A stretch of 64,000 bases of DNA from the NCBI GenBank assembly GCA_020746875.1, contig JAGTJL010000006.1, positions 2,232,001-2,296,000 on the forward strand, read 5' to 3'. Made by a program: the position numbers and the translations under genes. Of this stretch, positions 32,978 to 43,689 are shown in pieces. The stretch's first letter is position 1. The number at the start of each line of letters is the position of its first letter. Origin of the DNA: Rhexocercosporidium sp. MPI-PUGE-AT-0058 (Eukaryota > Ascomycota > Leotiomycetes > Helotiales). The notes beneath the pieces are model-generated. The model saw only the letters and a list, made by a program, of their open reading frames with translations. It made no database searches and was not told the origin of the DNA.

Positions 32978-34448
32978 ATGGCTCTCCCTCTGGTAGCAGC
33001 GTGGCCTGCAGTTATGGAAGCGGTGCAGAACGGGGAGAACCTCAAAGGTTTCCAAAAACAACAAACCGTCTATCCCACTGTGCCGCCACCAAAGTTCATA
33101 ACTGATCGTGATAACTCTGGTTCTCACGGTAAATGTACTCTCTTCGATGCTAAAGACCAGTTTGTCGATGTGAGAACTGGCAGTGGTCACGAATTCAAAT
33201 CCCCAGGTACAAATGATAAGAGGTATGTGATTATTAGAGATCTTACCTTCACATGTTCCGAGCTTCTCAAGATTACAGTGCTGACTCCCACGTTTCACAG
33301 AGGCCAATGTCCTGGCCCTAATGCGGCTGCCACCCACGGCTTTCTCTCACACAATGGTGTTGCGACCACTCAACAAAGTAAGTTACTCTCTGAAGGTTGC
33401 TCTCACCTATTATGAGCTACGATGACTGCAAAAACAGCCATCGAAGGATTGGGAGTAGCCTACGGCATGTCGCCAGAACTTGCTTTGGCGTTGGCAGCCA
33501 TCTCAATTGCCATCTCTGGTGATCCAATCGCTGGAACTTGGTCAATTGGCGGTAGCTTCCCTTCGGCTCTTGATTTACTTGGAACACAGACTGGTATTGT
33601 TGGCACACACAACCGTTATGAAGGAGATGCTTCCATCGTGAGGGTATGTTGCTCGCTTACCGCCAGCAAGAATATTGTAGGCTAACAGATAGACAGGGTG
33701 ATGCATACATGAATGGAGGCAATGTCGGTGTCCTTGAGATGCACAGATGGGAGCGTCTTTACAGCCTCGCGACATCCGAGGGTGGATTGACACATGACAA
33801 AGTTGAATCTCAAGTCTACTACACCACGGAGTATTCCATCCAGAGCAACCCATACTACTTCTCGCATCCCTTCTCTGGTCTTGTCGCTCCGGATGGACAC
33901 AACTTCGTCGTTCACTTGATGTCCAACCGCTCCGCAGAAAACATGGGTGGCGTGCTGAACGGCGAAGTTCTCAAGTCCTTCTTTGCTGTCACTGGAACCC
34001 CCGGCAATTTTGTGCACAACCGAGGCATGGAACGAATCCCCGACAACTGGTACAAGAGACCAACTTCTCAGCCCATGAATACTATCGATACCAATGTCGA
34101 TACTATCATTAACGATAGAATTTACCCTGGCGTTATTCGATTTGGCGGTAACACAGGAATGGTTAACTCTTTCGTTGGCGTGGATACTGGGGATCTCACG
34201 GGGGTGTTTTTAACGGGCCTAGCTTGCTCGAGGGCAACAATATTTCGTGCTTCTTCCTTCAAGCCACTATGGCTGGTCTAGCTGATGCTGCCATTCCTAT
34301 CTTTAAGCCTGTTAGCCAGGTACTCGACTTTCTCAGCAAAAACCTGGGCCCACAACTGAAGGGACTCAATTGCCCGCAACTCTCGAATTTCAACAACAAA
34401 CTTTTCTCGAAGTACCCAGGCGCTTCGTACAAGGCCCAAGGCCAGTAG
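32978..34448 (+). CDS. heme-thiolate peroxidase (chloroperoxidase/peroxygenase family), frameshifted
   Basis: Exons 32978-33222, 33301-33377, 33438-33643 and 33697-34448 (introns 78, 60 and 53 nt). Family hallmarks: RGQCPGPNAAATHGFLSHNG, with the Cys that would ligate heme iron from below, and NRYEGDASIVRGDAYMNGG, the Glu/Asp acid region. The C-terminal half is typical of secreted ascomycete peroxidase family 2 proteins. The last exon breaks at the five-G run 34200-34204. Before it the frame continues to a stop at 34281 within unrelated residues; after it the adjacent frame resumes family-like sequence to TAG 34448. One missing base accounts for this, since the exon sum is one short of a multiple of three (expected about 426 residues). 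It may be a homopolymer sequencing error or a real recent loss. The N-terminus is weakly signal-like. A TATATA lies at about 32869. Confidence 0.75.
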
Positions 34449-34734
34449 AAGTCAACCCTAGAGCGATTTCAATAGGTCAGGGTTATTTTGGACACCGTCC
34501 ATAATGTTCATTGAATTTGTTCACTTGCAAAAGTCAGGAAGGGGACAAGTTGTAAAGATCATTGAACTTGCCTCGATTCTCTTTGGTCACAGCATTCGTG
34601 TTCTATCATCAAAGATGGCCAATCAAAAGCTTTCAGTATTGAGTGTGGTATATTAGGTACTGATCAAATGCCCCCAGTGTGGAGTAGAGTGTCTTCTATG
34701 CCTCATAAAATCTTACAACCCAAGTAAATCTCCA

Positions 34735-35979
34735 TCAGTGGCTTTCCTCATCTGTCTTCGTTTTTCCCAACATGTCTAACAACATCTCTTCAACGTGATC
34801 CCACATAGTAAAATGGGTCTTTCCATCGTATTCCTTCAGCACTGAATTTGGCAGACGCGCGGCCATGTAACGTCCCAACGCAGGAGGCGTGTTGACATCC
34901 CGCTTACCATAAAATAGCCGAACCCCCTCATAACCCACGTCATTCAGGTCGTAGCCCCAATGCCCGGTCACTAGCTTGATGTCTTCGACATAACCCTTGG
35001 ATGATCCCTGTCTGTATACCTCTCTAAATATCTTGACGAGCCCCTGAATCATCTCTTCTCCTTCCCAAGCCTCTCGGTCGACTTTCGTCATGTGCTTGCT
35101 ACTTTGGCGAACAAAAGCTTCAGTCCTCTCAGGGCTTTCCTCGTGCACCTTTGGGACGACATATCCATCCAATATCTTCTCAAAAGCCCAGAGATGCTTC
35201 TCCCATATCCATTCTACTAAGCGGTTCAGCATGCTCAACCCCTCCTTTCCCGCTTCTTTTGGCCCTACACCCATCGCAATACCTACGGACAGTAACCCCT
35301 CCCGCGGCAGTAGTTTGGCGCAAGCTAATGCATATGGCGTGCCGCCACTGACGCTCAAAATATGATATTTTGTCAGCTTCAAGTGACGAATGAGATGTTG
35401 AATATCGTCAACCCAACCAAGGACGGTACGGTTGGATTGGAATGTTGACAAGCCATATCCCGGCCTGTCGATACCAATCCAACGAATATTGAGTTTCTCG
35501 GCAATTGTTACGTCTGATGATAGTAGACAGGCGTCCAGACGAGTATCTGGAAGTCCATGGACGAAGATGAACGGATGGGCATCGTGAGCTTTCGAGCCGT
35601 ATTCTGCGTAGGCCATATGACGACCATCTGGAAGTATGAGAAGCTTGCAGTCATCCGGCACAGGGTATTTGAGATATTCCTGTGGCACATCTGCTAGTGT
35701 CGCAACTCCACTAATAGGATTTGGGGTCTGAAAAGCGGAGCGAGCAGCCTGTGTCGAGATGCTTGAGCGGAATTCTTGCAAGCCCAACAATTGTGACATT
35801 TTACCGGATTGGGAGCAATCTGACCCTAAAACATCAGTTCCTGTCATTTGTATTCTTGTTTGGCTGTTTCTGGCACTGTTGATCCTGGAATGAAGGCCGA
35901 TTGGTCGCCAACAAGACCTGCTTCTGAAACTAGAGTAGATAGTGGATCCAGCAGAGCTCTTCGGGACAAGACGAGCCAT
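34735..35979 (-). CDS. alpha/beta-hydrolase fold protein
   Basis: Single-exon gene of 414 residues from ATG 35979. After an N-terminal extension of about 110 residues, rich in Ser/Arg/Gln and possibly an organelle-targeting or disordered region, the fold shows the oxyanion strand HPFIFVHGLPDTRLD. RWIGIDRPGYGLST follows, then a nucleophile elbow SVSGGTPYALA (Ser in S-x-S-G-G, a common variant of G-x-S-x-G). A late Asp in FYGKRDVNTPP and a His in KTHFTMWDH complete a plausible Ser-Asp-His triad. Substrate cannot be told. It converges with the peroxidase gene, with 286 bases between stops. Confidence 0.85.
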   Translation of the reverse strand: MARLVPKSSAGSTIYSSFRSRSCWRPIGLHSRINSARNSQTRIQMTGTDVLGSDCSQSGKMSQLLGLQEFRSSISTQAARSAFQTPNPISGVATLADVPQEYLKYPVPDDCKLLILPDGRHMAYAEYGSKAHDAHPFIFVHGLPDTRLDACLLSSDVTIAEKLNIRWIGIDRPGYGLSTFQSNRTVLGWVDDIQHLIRHLKLTKYHILSVSGGTPYALACAKLLPREGLLSVGIAMGVGPKEAGKEGLSMLNRLVEWIWEKHLWAFEKILDGYVVPKVHEESPERTEAFVRQSSKHMTKVDREAWEGEEMIQGLVKIFREVYRQGSSKGYVEDIKLVTGHWGYDLNDVGYEGVRLFYGKRDVNTPPALGRYMAARLPNSVLKEYDGKTHFTMWDHVEEMLLDMLGKTKTDEESH

Positions 35980-36131
35980 CTAGAGAATAACAGAATAAGT
36001 CTCGCAGTGCAAGATCTAAAAGCGATAAATGATAGTTGAAAAGGTGAAGGACGGGAAATCGGTTGTGACAGTGAATATGCGCACTAACCCAAAGCAGTGC
36101 CACTCTGCGCTCGCTAGTGCTACGCCACATA

Positions 36132-36397
36132 ACGAGCCTGGAGGCATGGGTCTGTGGTCCACAGGCGGCTTAGCGAGGCACTTTCAGGCTTAGAAAATCC
36201 AAAGTCGGTGATTTTACCGTTCGCTAAGTGAACGAATGCTTAATATTTTGCTTTATTATTCAAATTCATGGTTAATAGGAAGTATATCTATTATTCTTTT
36301 AACTAGATTTTTCAATAGCGCTTTTACGTAAGAAGTCTCATTTTTCATTTGGCTGTAAAATGCCCTGTAGCGCACAGACCTGTGCCTCGAGGCTCGT
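36132..36397. mobile_element. decayed short inverted-repeat element (MITE relic)
   Basis: Termini ACGAGCCTGGAGGCATGGGT and its imperfect reverse complement at 36378-36397 match in about 17 of 20 positions, and partial matching continues inwards. The middle (36220-36360) is AT-rich. The mismatches are mixed and the flanking TA duplication is ambiguous by one base, so limits are approximate. No coding capacity. Confidence 0.5.
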
Positions 36398-36499
36398 AAA
36401 ACAAAAGACCCAAGCATTCGATGTAAGACCATTTCTGGAGAGGGGAAACATCTTGAACAGAACCCTGTTAAAGTCCAGGAGCTGAGTAGGACAACGTCA

Positions 36500-37585
36500 G
36501 CAAAATCCTACTAACAAAGTCTAGGAGAAAAAAATCAAATTCTCCGGAACTTCGGTCATACCATAACCAGCAAAATCATTCGAGATGTAAAGATCGTGGG
36601 TGTCGGGATTTTTCTTCTGATGCTCGGCAATGATGAGCTTGGAGATATCTAGCCTAGCAACGGTGATGGGGAAGCTTTTATCTGTGACGACTCTAGGTAT
36701 TCTTCCTCGCCATTCTTGACCTTCTTCTTGCAATTCAGAATATCGGGATCATCTTTATCTGTTTCTCCGTTCTCCTCTTCGCCTTCATCTTCGCAATCCT
36801 CATCGTCAGTCGACCACATAACCGTGCCAACCTTGGTCTCGAGCTAACCATAGATTAGAGTAGGATATTTAATAGTATGGAAGTGTATACAGATAAAGAG
36901 CCTGAGTATTTGTACGGCTTCTTGTCAGCCGGAGGCGCTGCTGCTTCCGCAGTCGTGAATCCAGTCTTGTCTTTCGCGATCTACTTGGCCGATGGGGCAT
37001 TGTTCGAGTCCGCAGCTGCTAGTGCAGACTTTCTCTTCGTTCCAGACGCTTTATTTGGAGATGTGATTGCGGCTTCTGACTTGGTCCTAAACTCTTAGTA
37101 TCTGGGGATTGTGATTGTAATTTTACCTGATTTTGATGCGGCTGTCGTTTATTAGTAGCTTCGACGGAAAGTCCAGGTACGCTAGCCACTTGACTTCAGC
37201 TGAAGTGCAATCTTCACACTGCAGCAAACAACCCGATCATCATTATCGTATGTTTGATGCGTTCCATTTGCATCTTGCTATTGGGTGCAAGCCTGAAGTC
37301 TCTACCCACCTGTTGATTTGGCTGAAGCTGGAGTTCGCTTAGCATTAGCTCCTGAAATGGGCTTGGGACCAATAACAACATTAAAAAGGTAACTCTACTG
37401 CTCGGGGACCAAAACAGATCCAGCAACCTCCCATTGAAGATAAATCCCTGAGTCACTCTCCCTAGTTTACTGCCCACTCATTTATTATTTATGTCAAGCT
37501 CACTATTAGGTGGACTTACGACTTGAATTCGAGCATTAGATCCTTGCATCAACACCACGGCGATATACTTGGAGCTGTCCTTCAT
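36500..37585 (-). pseudogene. possible small nuclear protein gene or relic
   Basis: Minus strand. ATG 37585 starts 22 codons (MKDSSKYIAVVLMQGSNARI...) up to a GTAAGT at 37519. Further left come short coding-like pieces separated by splice-like sites. One is Ala/Lys/Pro-rich (ANAKRTPASAKST, about 37310-37350). Another is Lys/Ala/Ser-rich (SPNKASGTKRKSALAAADS, about 37050) with an in-frame TAG at 36981-36983. The last is an acidic Glu/Asp stretch (about 36745-36840). The pattern of a short N-terminal domain, basic linkers and an acidic end recalls small fungal nuclear proteins. I cannot close the frames from start to stop, so it is either decayed or wrongly spliced here. Confidence 0.25.
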
Positions 37586-38329
37586 CGCGGCAGCGGCTGT
37601 TCTTCCTCACATCGTCGATATTGACGTAGGAGAAGCAGTACTACAAATTCAGAGCAAGCAAACGTTTCACCAGCACTCAGAACATTAGGGCGAAAACCGC
37701 AAGCGATACTGAGAAGGTCAGCCATACTCATTTCACCGCTAGGTAGGTCAACTGATGGAGGATCTATCGAGTACTTAGCATGAATTGAAGAATGAAGGGA
37801 GGCGTGAAGGTCTGCCAAATTTCACCTCACCTAAAGTGATGGATGAACACTTCAGGGTAAGTACTATAGCTATAGGGTCAAAAATTTCGCCTCCCCTTGA
37901 CCTGAATCTTGATATCACTCACGATCAGCTCAACCGTGTTGAAGACGCTCCGTCGCATAGATTGATATCCCAGCAAAGGTTGATCAGATCCATGGTTCAA
38001 CGGTCTCGTTGATGATTGACTATTCTTCTACCTAAGTCTTTTGCTATGAAAGTTCCTAGGGAGAACTATTAGCAGTTAACTTAGATTTACAATGTGCTTT
38101 TTTTGGTGTTGTCAAGATGTGGGAAGGGTGGATGTTACAATATAAATGAATCCCTGCTTGGCGCTAGCCATTTTCGGATGCTTGCTACCTATTTCCAACA
38201 ACAACCAACAAAACCCCCTTCCCAGCCCAAGGCAACCTCCACCTCTTCGAGTATAACTCAGACAACTTCAAGTCTGAAAGGACGCATCAACGCATATACT
38301 CATTAACAAGCCTACGATCGTCATCAATA
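37586..38329. other. intergenic, Derlin upstream region
   Basis: No supported gene. CT/CA-rich leader-like sequence from about 38190 to the Derlin ATG. Confidence 0.45.
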
Positions 38330-39579
38330 ATGTGGCTCCTCGAAGCATTCCTCCACGCCCCACCAATCTCCCGGTACCTCTCCATCCCTTCCCCGAGTTC
38401 CCTCCTTACAACCCACACTCCCAACTAATACAGACCCAGAAACCTAGCCGCGATATCATTCATATTCTCCCTCCTCCTCTTCACCGGTATCCTAGACTAC
38501 AGCCTCTTCTATCTCTCTATACCAGCTCTCATCCAGCTACCCCCTGAGATCTGGCGACTCTTCACCTCTCTCTTTATCACGGGACGAGGACTTAGCCTCA
38601 TATTTGATGTGTATTTCTGTAAGTTTCCACACGTATTGCAGAGCCTTAGTCATGAACTGGAGCTGGAGCTTGAACTGATGGTTGGATAAGTATATGTGTA
38701 CGGCGCTAAGCTTGAGATTGCATCGCCGAGATTTTCGCAGAGGGCGGATTTTGTGACTTATTTGGGCTTTAGTTCTTGTTTTATCTTGGTAAGTCTGCTT
38801 TATGCAAACAAGTCAACTTTTGAATTTCTCTCCTGCATACTTCTCTCAGCTCTTCACATATGGGTATTTCAGAGTAATGGTCACGTGAATGATGATTTCC
38901 GTCGGTTCCTTCTTTCCATCCAAACCTCCCAAGGTAATGTACAACCAATCTAACAAATTCACAGATCCTAAATCTCTTCATAACATCCGGCCACGACCTA
39001 GCCTCCCCCCTTGCCCTCTCAGTCATAACAACCTCCGTTCGCGACACTTGGGACCAACCCATAACCCTCTTCATCCTAACCATGCCCTGCCAATACCTCC
39101 CCTACGCCTTCCTACTTCTGAACCTCATCCTCTGTGGCCCCCATACAGCACTTGTTCACGGCACCGGTCTCGCATCAGCACATCTCTACGACCTCCTCAC
39201 AGGCTTATACCCCAGTTCTGGAATTGAGAGGAATTTCCTGCCTACACCTGCGTGGATGATGAAGGTTTTTGGGACGCAGGAAGTGGTTAGTAGACCGTAT
39301 GGGACGGTTGTTACAGGAGCGACGGGGAAGGCGGCTTGGGGACTGGATTTGTCGTGGAAGAGGTTTGGGCCCGGGAGGACGCTGGGTGGGGAGGGGGCGG
39401 AGGCGGAGAGGCCGAAGGGGCTGGTGCTGGCTGCTATTGTGATGGGTGTTTTTCTTGTGGTCTGTGGAGTCTCCGGGTACTTGTTCGTGTACGGTGCTCC
39501 TGGCTGGGTATCTGGTGCGAATGGTGGACAGCTGCCTGGTGGTACTACGCATGGTGGGGATGGAACTGTGATTCCTTGA
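38330..39579 (+). CDS. Derlin family ER membrane protein (Der1/Dfm1-like)
   Basis: Takes part in ER-associated degradation by thinning the membrane for retrotranslocation; rhomboid fold without a protease site. Four exons: 38330-38373, 38434-38618, 38691-38788 and 38965-39579, 313 residues. APPISR near the N-terminus, LPPEIWRLFTSLFITG (the conserved WR motif in loop 1), FDVYFLY, SPRFSQ, and GTGLASAHLYDLLTGLYP late in the fold are Derlin signatures. At about 243-249 FGPGRTL resembles the SHP box that recruits Cdc48/p97 in Dfm1 and Derlin-1. An additional hydrophobic stretch of about 25 residues follows at 261-286 (GLVLAAIVMGVFLVVCGVSG), then a Gly-rich tail. The third intron (176 nt) is longer than the others and could be split differently. 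Confidence 0.88.
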
Positions 39580-39695
39580 GCTTGGAGATAGGAGATTTAC
39601 TGAGCGGAAAGAGAGGGAACGGGAACCAATAAAAAGAGATTGTTCAGTAAAAAGATGAGGTATGTAATGGGTAAACTCTAAAAATGACTTCGATT

Positions 39696-42600
39696 TCAGA
39701 CAGGGCTCTGCGTACTTAGATCTCCACCGCTACTCCCGAGCACGCTTGTCCTGAAACCCATTCTCTTCCCAGTCATACTTCCATTACCGCTCTCGCTGGC
39801 ACTTCCAGGAGGCAGTCCTGTTGAGCTACCCGCAGTCGATAGACCTCTTCCCTCAATGACCGCTCCATGCGCACTCGCGCCACCATTCGACAGGCTCGAT
39901 CCCAGTCCTGTTCTCGACCCCGTCCTCCCTGTAACGCCATAATTTGCTTCACTCTCCAACCTCTTTCTCTCCAGCTCTTTTGCCTTTTCCCATTCCTTTT
40001 TCAACTTAGCTCTGTCCTTCCTCCCGTATATCCACCTCACAGCCTCGTTCTTCAGTCCGTAAAATCCATCGCTCTTGTGGCCTTTCGGCCTCTCTGTCCG
40101 CTTGCCAACTTTACTAGCAATGCGGACACAGGTGAGCCATAGGTGTCGAGTATAGGAATACTCGTAAATGAGGGCCCAGGATACGGATCCGAGAAAGTAG
40201 AGAAAGCTTCGTAAGAAGGTACCAAAGGCGAGAGTTAGGGAGATGATGATCACGCCTACGGATATAGGGACTAATTCAGAATTCAGATGTTAGCAACGAC
40301 AGCTGGCGATACGGGAAGTGGGATATTTCCCCAGGCCAGGGAGTAAGTAAGAGAGAGGGAGAGCTCACAGAGTAGCTTAAAAATATGCTTCAAGCTCATG
40401 GTCGGATTTCCGGCGGCATCTGCCAAGTCCTTCGTGTTCATCCCAAACACCGAACTCATGAAAGACAATGGTAGGAAGATAATTGTGACGATAGTGAATA
40501 ACATGATGGACCTTCCCTGTGAGACACTTTCATCTGCACGTTTTAACGCATATTTGGCCTCGATAATACTTGCTTGTTGCTGTTTGAGACTGAGGAGGTC
40601 TTTAAGCTGTGTTGAATTAGTGGTGAATTATACCATTTCGGGGGATGACTAAAGAAACCTACTTGGTCTGAGACGTAAACAGTACTGTGCTCTAATTTCT
40701 GTAGCTCCGCGAGACGACTGGAGATTTCGTGACTGACATCTTGAGCGAGCTGGACAGTGCTTTCAGGTATGGAGTTCTTGGTGACGGAAATCGTGGTTTG
40801 ACAACTTGCGTCCGCTGCCCCTTCTGCTGCGTGAACTCCATTAGGGGCTATCGGATGAGTTGCAGCCTTTGTATTGATCGTAGCCGGGTCGGGAGCTATT
40901 GCCGTTGAGGCTACTCTTTTTGGCACTGTTTGCTCATGTTGGTCATCTTGATTAAGCGTGGCAATGGCACCATTCCCAATCACGGTGTCGGCTTGAACAG
41001 ATCCCCCATTCAACACAGTCGCAGAAGGGCTTTTGTCCTCCTCCTTCTTGAATCTCTCCTCCAATAGCTTCCGAACCTCGACCATAACATCCAACATCTT
41101 CATTTCCGCTGTTACTTTCTTCTCCTCTTTCTCTCTCAAATTTCTCAGGTGGTTGGTGAACTGATCGACAACGTGGAGCTGTTCGTTGAAGATGTGGGAC
41201 ATCATGCGTAATTCTTCGATAATGTCGTGTGTCTCGCGTAGCAATTCGCCTTCAGGATTGATGTTGAGATACTTGCGAGCTGTAGCTTCAAAGTCGGCTT
41301 GCTGATGGTCACTTGAGCTGAGCTTGTTGAGTTGTCGCCAGAATGACTCGAAGGAGATACATTTCATTCCAGACTGAGAACAGAACATTTAGCAGCTAGC
41401 TTTGGTACAAGGGTGGGTGGGCAAGACTTACAACGTGGCTCAAGGCGTTGGAGAAAATATCGAGTATCTCGGGTCGCTCGTCTACTGGCTTCGTTCGGTC
41501 AAAGAACACAGTTGAACATTGATTCATGATCAACAGGGCCATATCGTAGACTGACTGGATCTCCCCTTCACGAAGATGGTCGAGGCGGGCCCGGATACCT
41601 TTGTGGACACCAGACCAATCGGGCTTGTTTCGACCCCATCGTCTTGGAAAGCTGGATATGATCGTGTCTGCCTTGTCAGAAATGCTCTATTTGAAGTTCA
41701 TGTGTATCTTACTATCGTCAAGAATGTACAACCACAACTGATCAACCATGATCACACGTGAAGTCCTCAAAATGTTCTTCCCTCGCTTAGTTTCTCGGTA
41801 AACGACTTGATCCTCGTCTCTTCCATCGGTATTCTGAAGTTTCCAGTAGTACGACTGATCCAGAGTTCTCCTTGCATGCAGAGGCGGATCTTTATGCAAA
41901 TGGTCACGTAAGATCCTGACATCGGGTTCGATATCAAGTGCATCATATATCTTCGCGATCTGCAACAAGTACTCCCCCAGCGCTCCTCTTTCCTTCTTCT
42001 TCTCTTTGGGGTTTTGGGGCTTGGGTTTCTTTTTCGCCGACTCGTCCAGGGTGAGGAAGTCGGTCAGTTGTCGAGCGTGTTTGAGAATGAGCTCCTCAGC
42101 AGACTTTGTAAGTTCTTCACGAAGACTCTCGGTAACATGTGGCCGATCGCGGTGGTATTCTTCGGTCACCTCCTTCATGATGTCGGTCATTTTCTTCCGT
42201 CTTCGATGAGTCTCCCAGTGTAAATAGGGCATCTAGCAGTTTTCAGTAGTCCGCATGTTTCCGGTGATCCGTGCTTCAAGACTTACGAAAATGACAAAGT
42301 TCTTGCTTCCAGTGATGGACTCGGAACTGGAAGCCGTGTCTACAGCCATCAGAGGCACGTCTTAGGGAACTGTGTAACAGCATACCTGGGGTAATGAGAG
42401 AACAATGCGATCTCATATGGCGGGCATGGATAGGATCCTGCAGCGAGAAGGCGCCGAGTTAGTATATAATTAAGGCAACCAAACCGAATATCGAACTGGA
42501 TCTTAACAGTCTCGATCGCATTTCCTTGCACCACGAGAAAATAGGATCTCTTGCAAGCATGATAACTTACATATATACCGCCATGCTGCAAAGAAGTCCA

Positions 42601-43689
42601 AAATTGGCGACAAAGCAAGTTCGACGACTTCTCACAGTACTTGTCATCCTTTCGGTAGTTGAACTCTCCTGGAGTTTTCTCGCCATTGTACCTTGCGATG
42701 GCTTCCTAATAACCAGTCAACCACTATCCACAGATTGTACCAAGGGGAGGAATTTTACCTCGATCCAATGCATATTGTTTGCAGGAAAATGGAAATACCG
42801 AATTGTGTTCGGCTTGCACTTCTCAGTCAATGGATTCGTGTCACTCGCCAGAAGGATTTTAGACAGTGGGTATCTGTCCGTGCTATAGCTCATGTACGAC
42901 GATGGACATGATATATCCGATTTTTTCAATGTGATCTTGTGGACACTGATCCCGTAGCTGTCCTCGGGGTGTTCAAAGACGCGACTTGTGTCAATCGTTT
43001 CGCGACGTTCCAACGAAGGTCGCTTGGGGTTCTCTTTCTTCGGCTTCAATCGGTTGGTTACCTTCTCGACGAGTAGTGTCAACGGTTCCTTGATCAACGC
43101 TGCAGCGTCCTCTTCTGCTTTCTTCTTATCTTCCAAGATTTTTGGTAGATCGGGCTTGGTTGGTCTTTCCCACCTCGAAACAGCTTGAAGGATGTTCTTC
43201 TCTAGTTTAATACGTCGGTCGCTGTCTTCTTTCGTTTTGAACTTTTTTGAAGCTACTAACTTTCCCACTCTGGCTTCGACTTGGTTGAGATTCTCTTCAC
43301 GCGAGTCGATAGCATGCTTCTTCCACTGCATGAAAGTCAGCGGTCATCTCGCGACAGCCGAGGATGGGGAACGCGAAAAGTGTGCACACCATCGCCTTTC
43401 GGTATTTGAATAGCTCGACATCTGGCTTATTCCGGTCTGTTTCCTCAAAGCCTTTTCTGAGTCTCTCAATTCTTGTGATCTCTCGATCAATTCTCCCTCG
43501 TTGATCACGATCATTGCCTTCTGGAGGCTCTTCGTACTTGCCTTTCAGCGCTGGACGATCAACGTAACGGCATCGGAAATAATTGACCAGGCATTCGTCC
43601 TGGAGCTGCTCAGGGATTTCGTCCGGCACAAAATCCTCTCCCTTGTAGCCTTCGGCTGGGACGACATTTATCTCCGGATTGCTGGCCAT
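39696..43689 (-). CDS. CorA-like divalent cation transporter with GMN motif
   Basis: Ten exons on the minus strand: 43390-43689, 42759-43325, 42571-42705, 42386-42437, 42287-42339, 41713-42232, 41432-41667, 40663-41373, 40369-40606 and 39696-40270. All phases close, giving about 1128 residues. The long cytosolic region holds conserved blocks of the fungal CorA-like family: FHFPANNMHWIE, MPYLHWETHRRR, RRTLDQSYYWKL, DQLWLYILDDN, SSFPRRWGRN and a helical Glu/Lys-rich stretch. The pore end has TM1 (TIVTIIFLPLSFMSSVFGMN), with the GMN filter motif, and TM2 (PISVGVIIISLTLAFGTFLR). A Ser/Gly-rich tail follows. GMN implies Mg2+ or related divalent cation transport as a homopentamer; which membrane is not clear. 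Confidence 0.88.
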
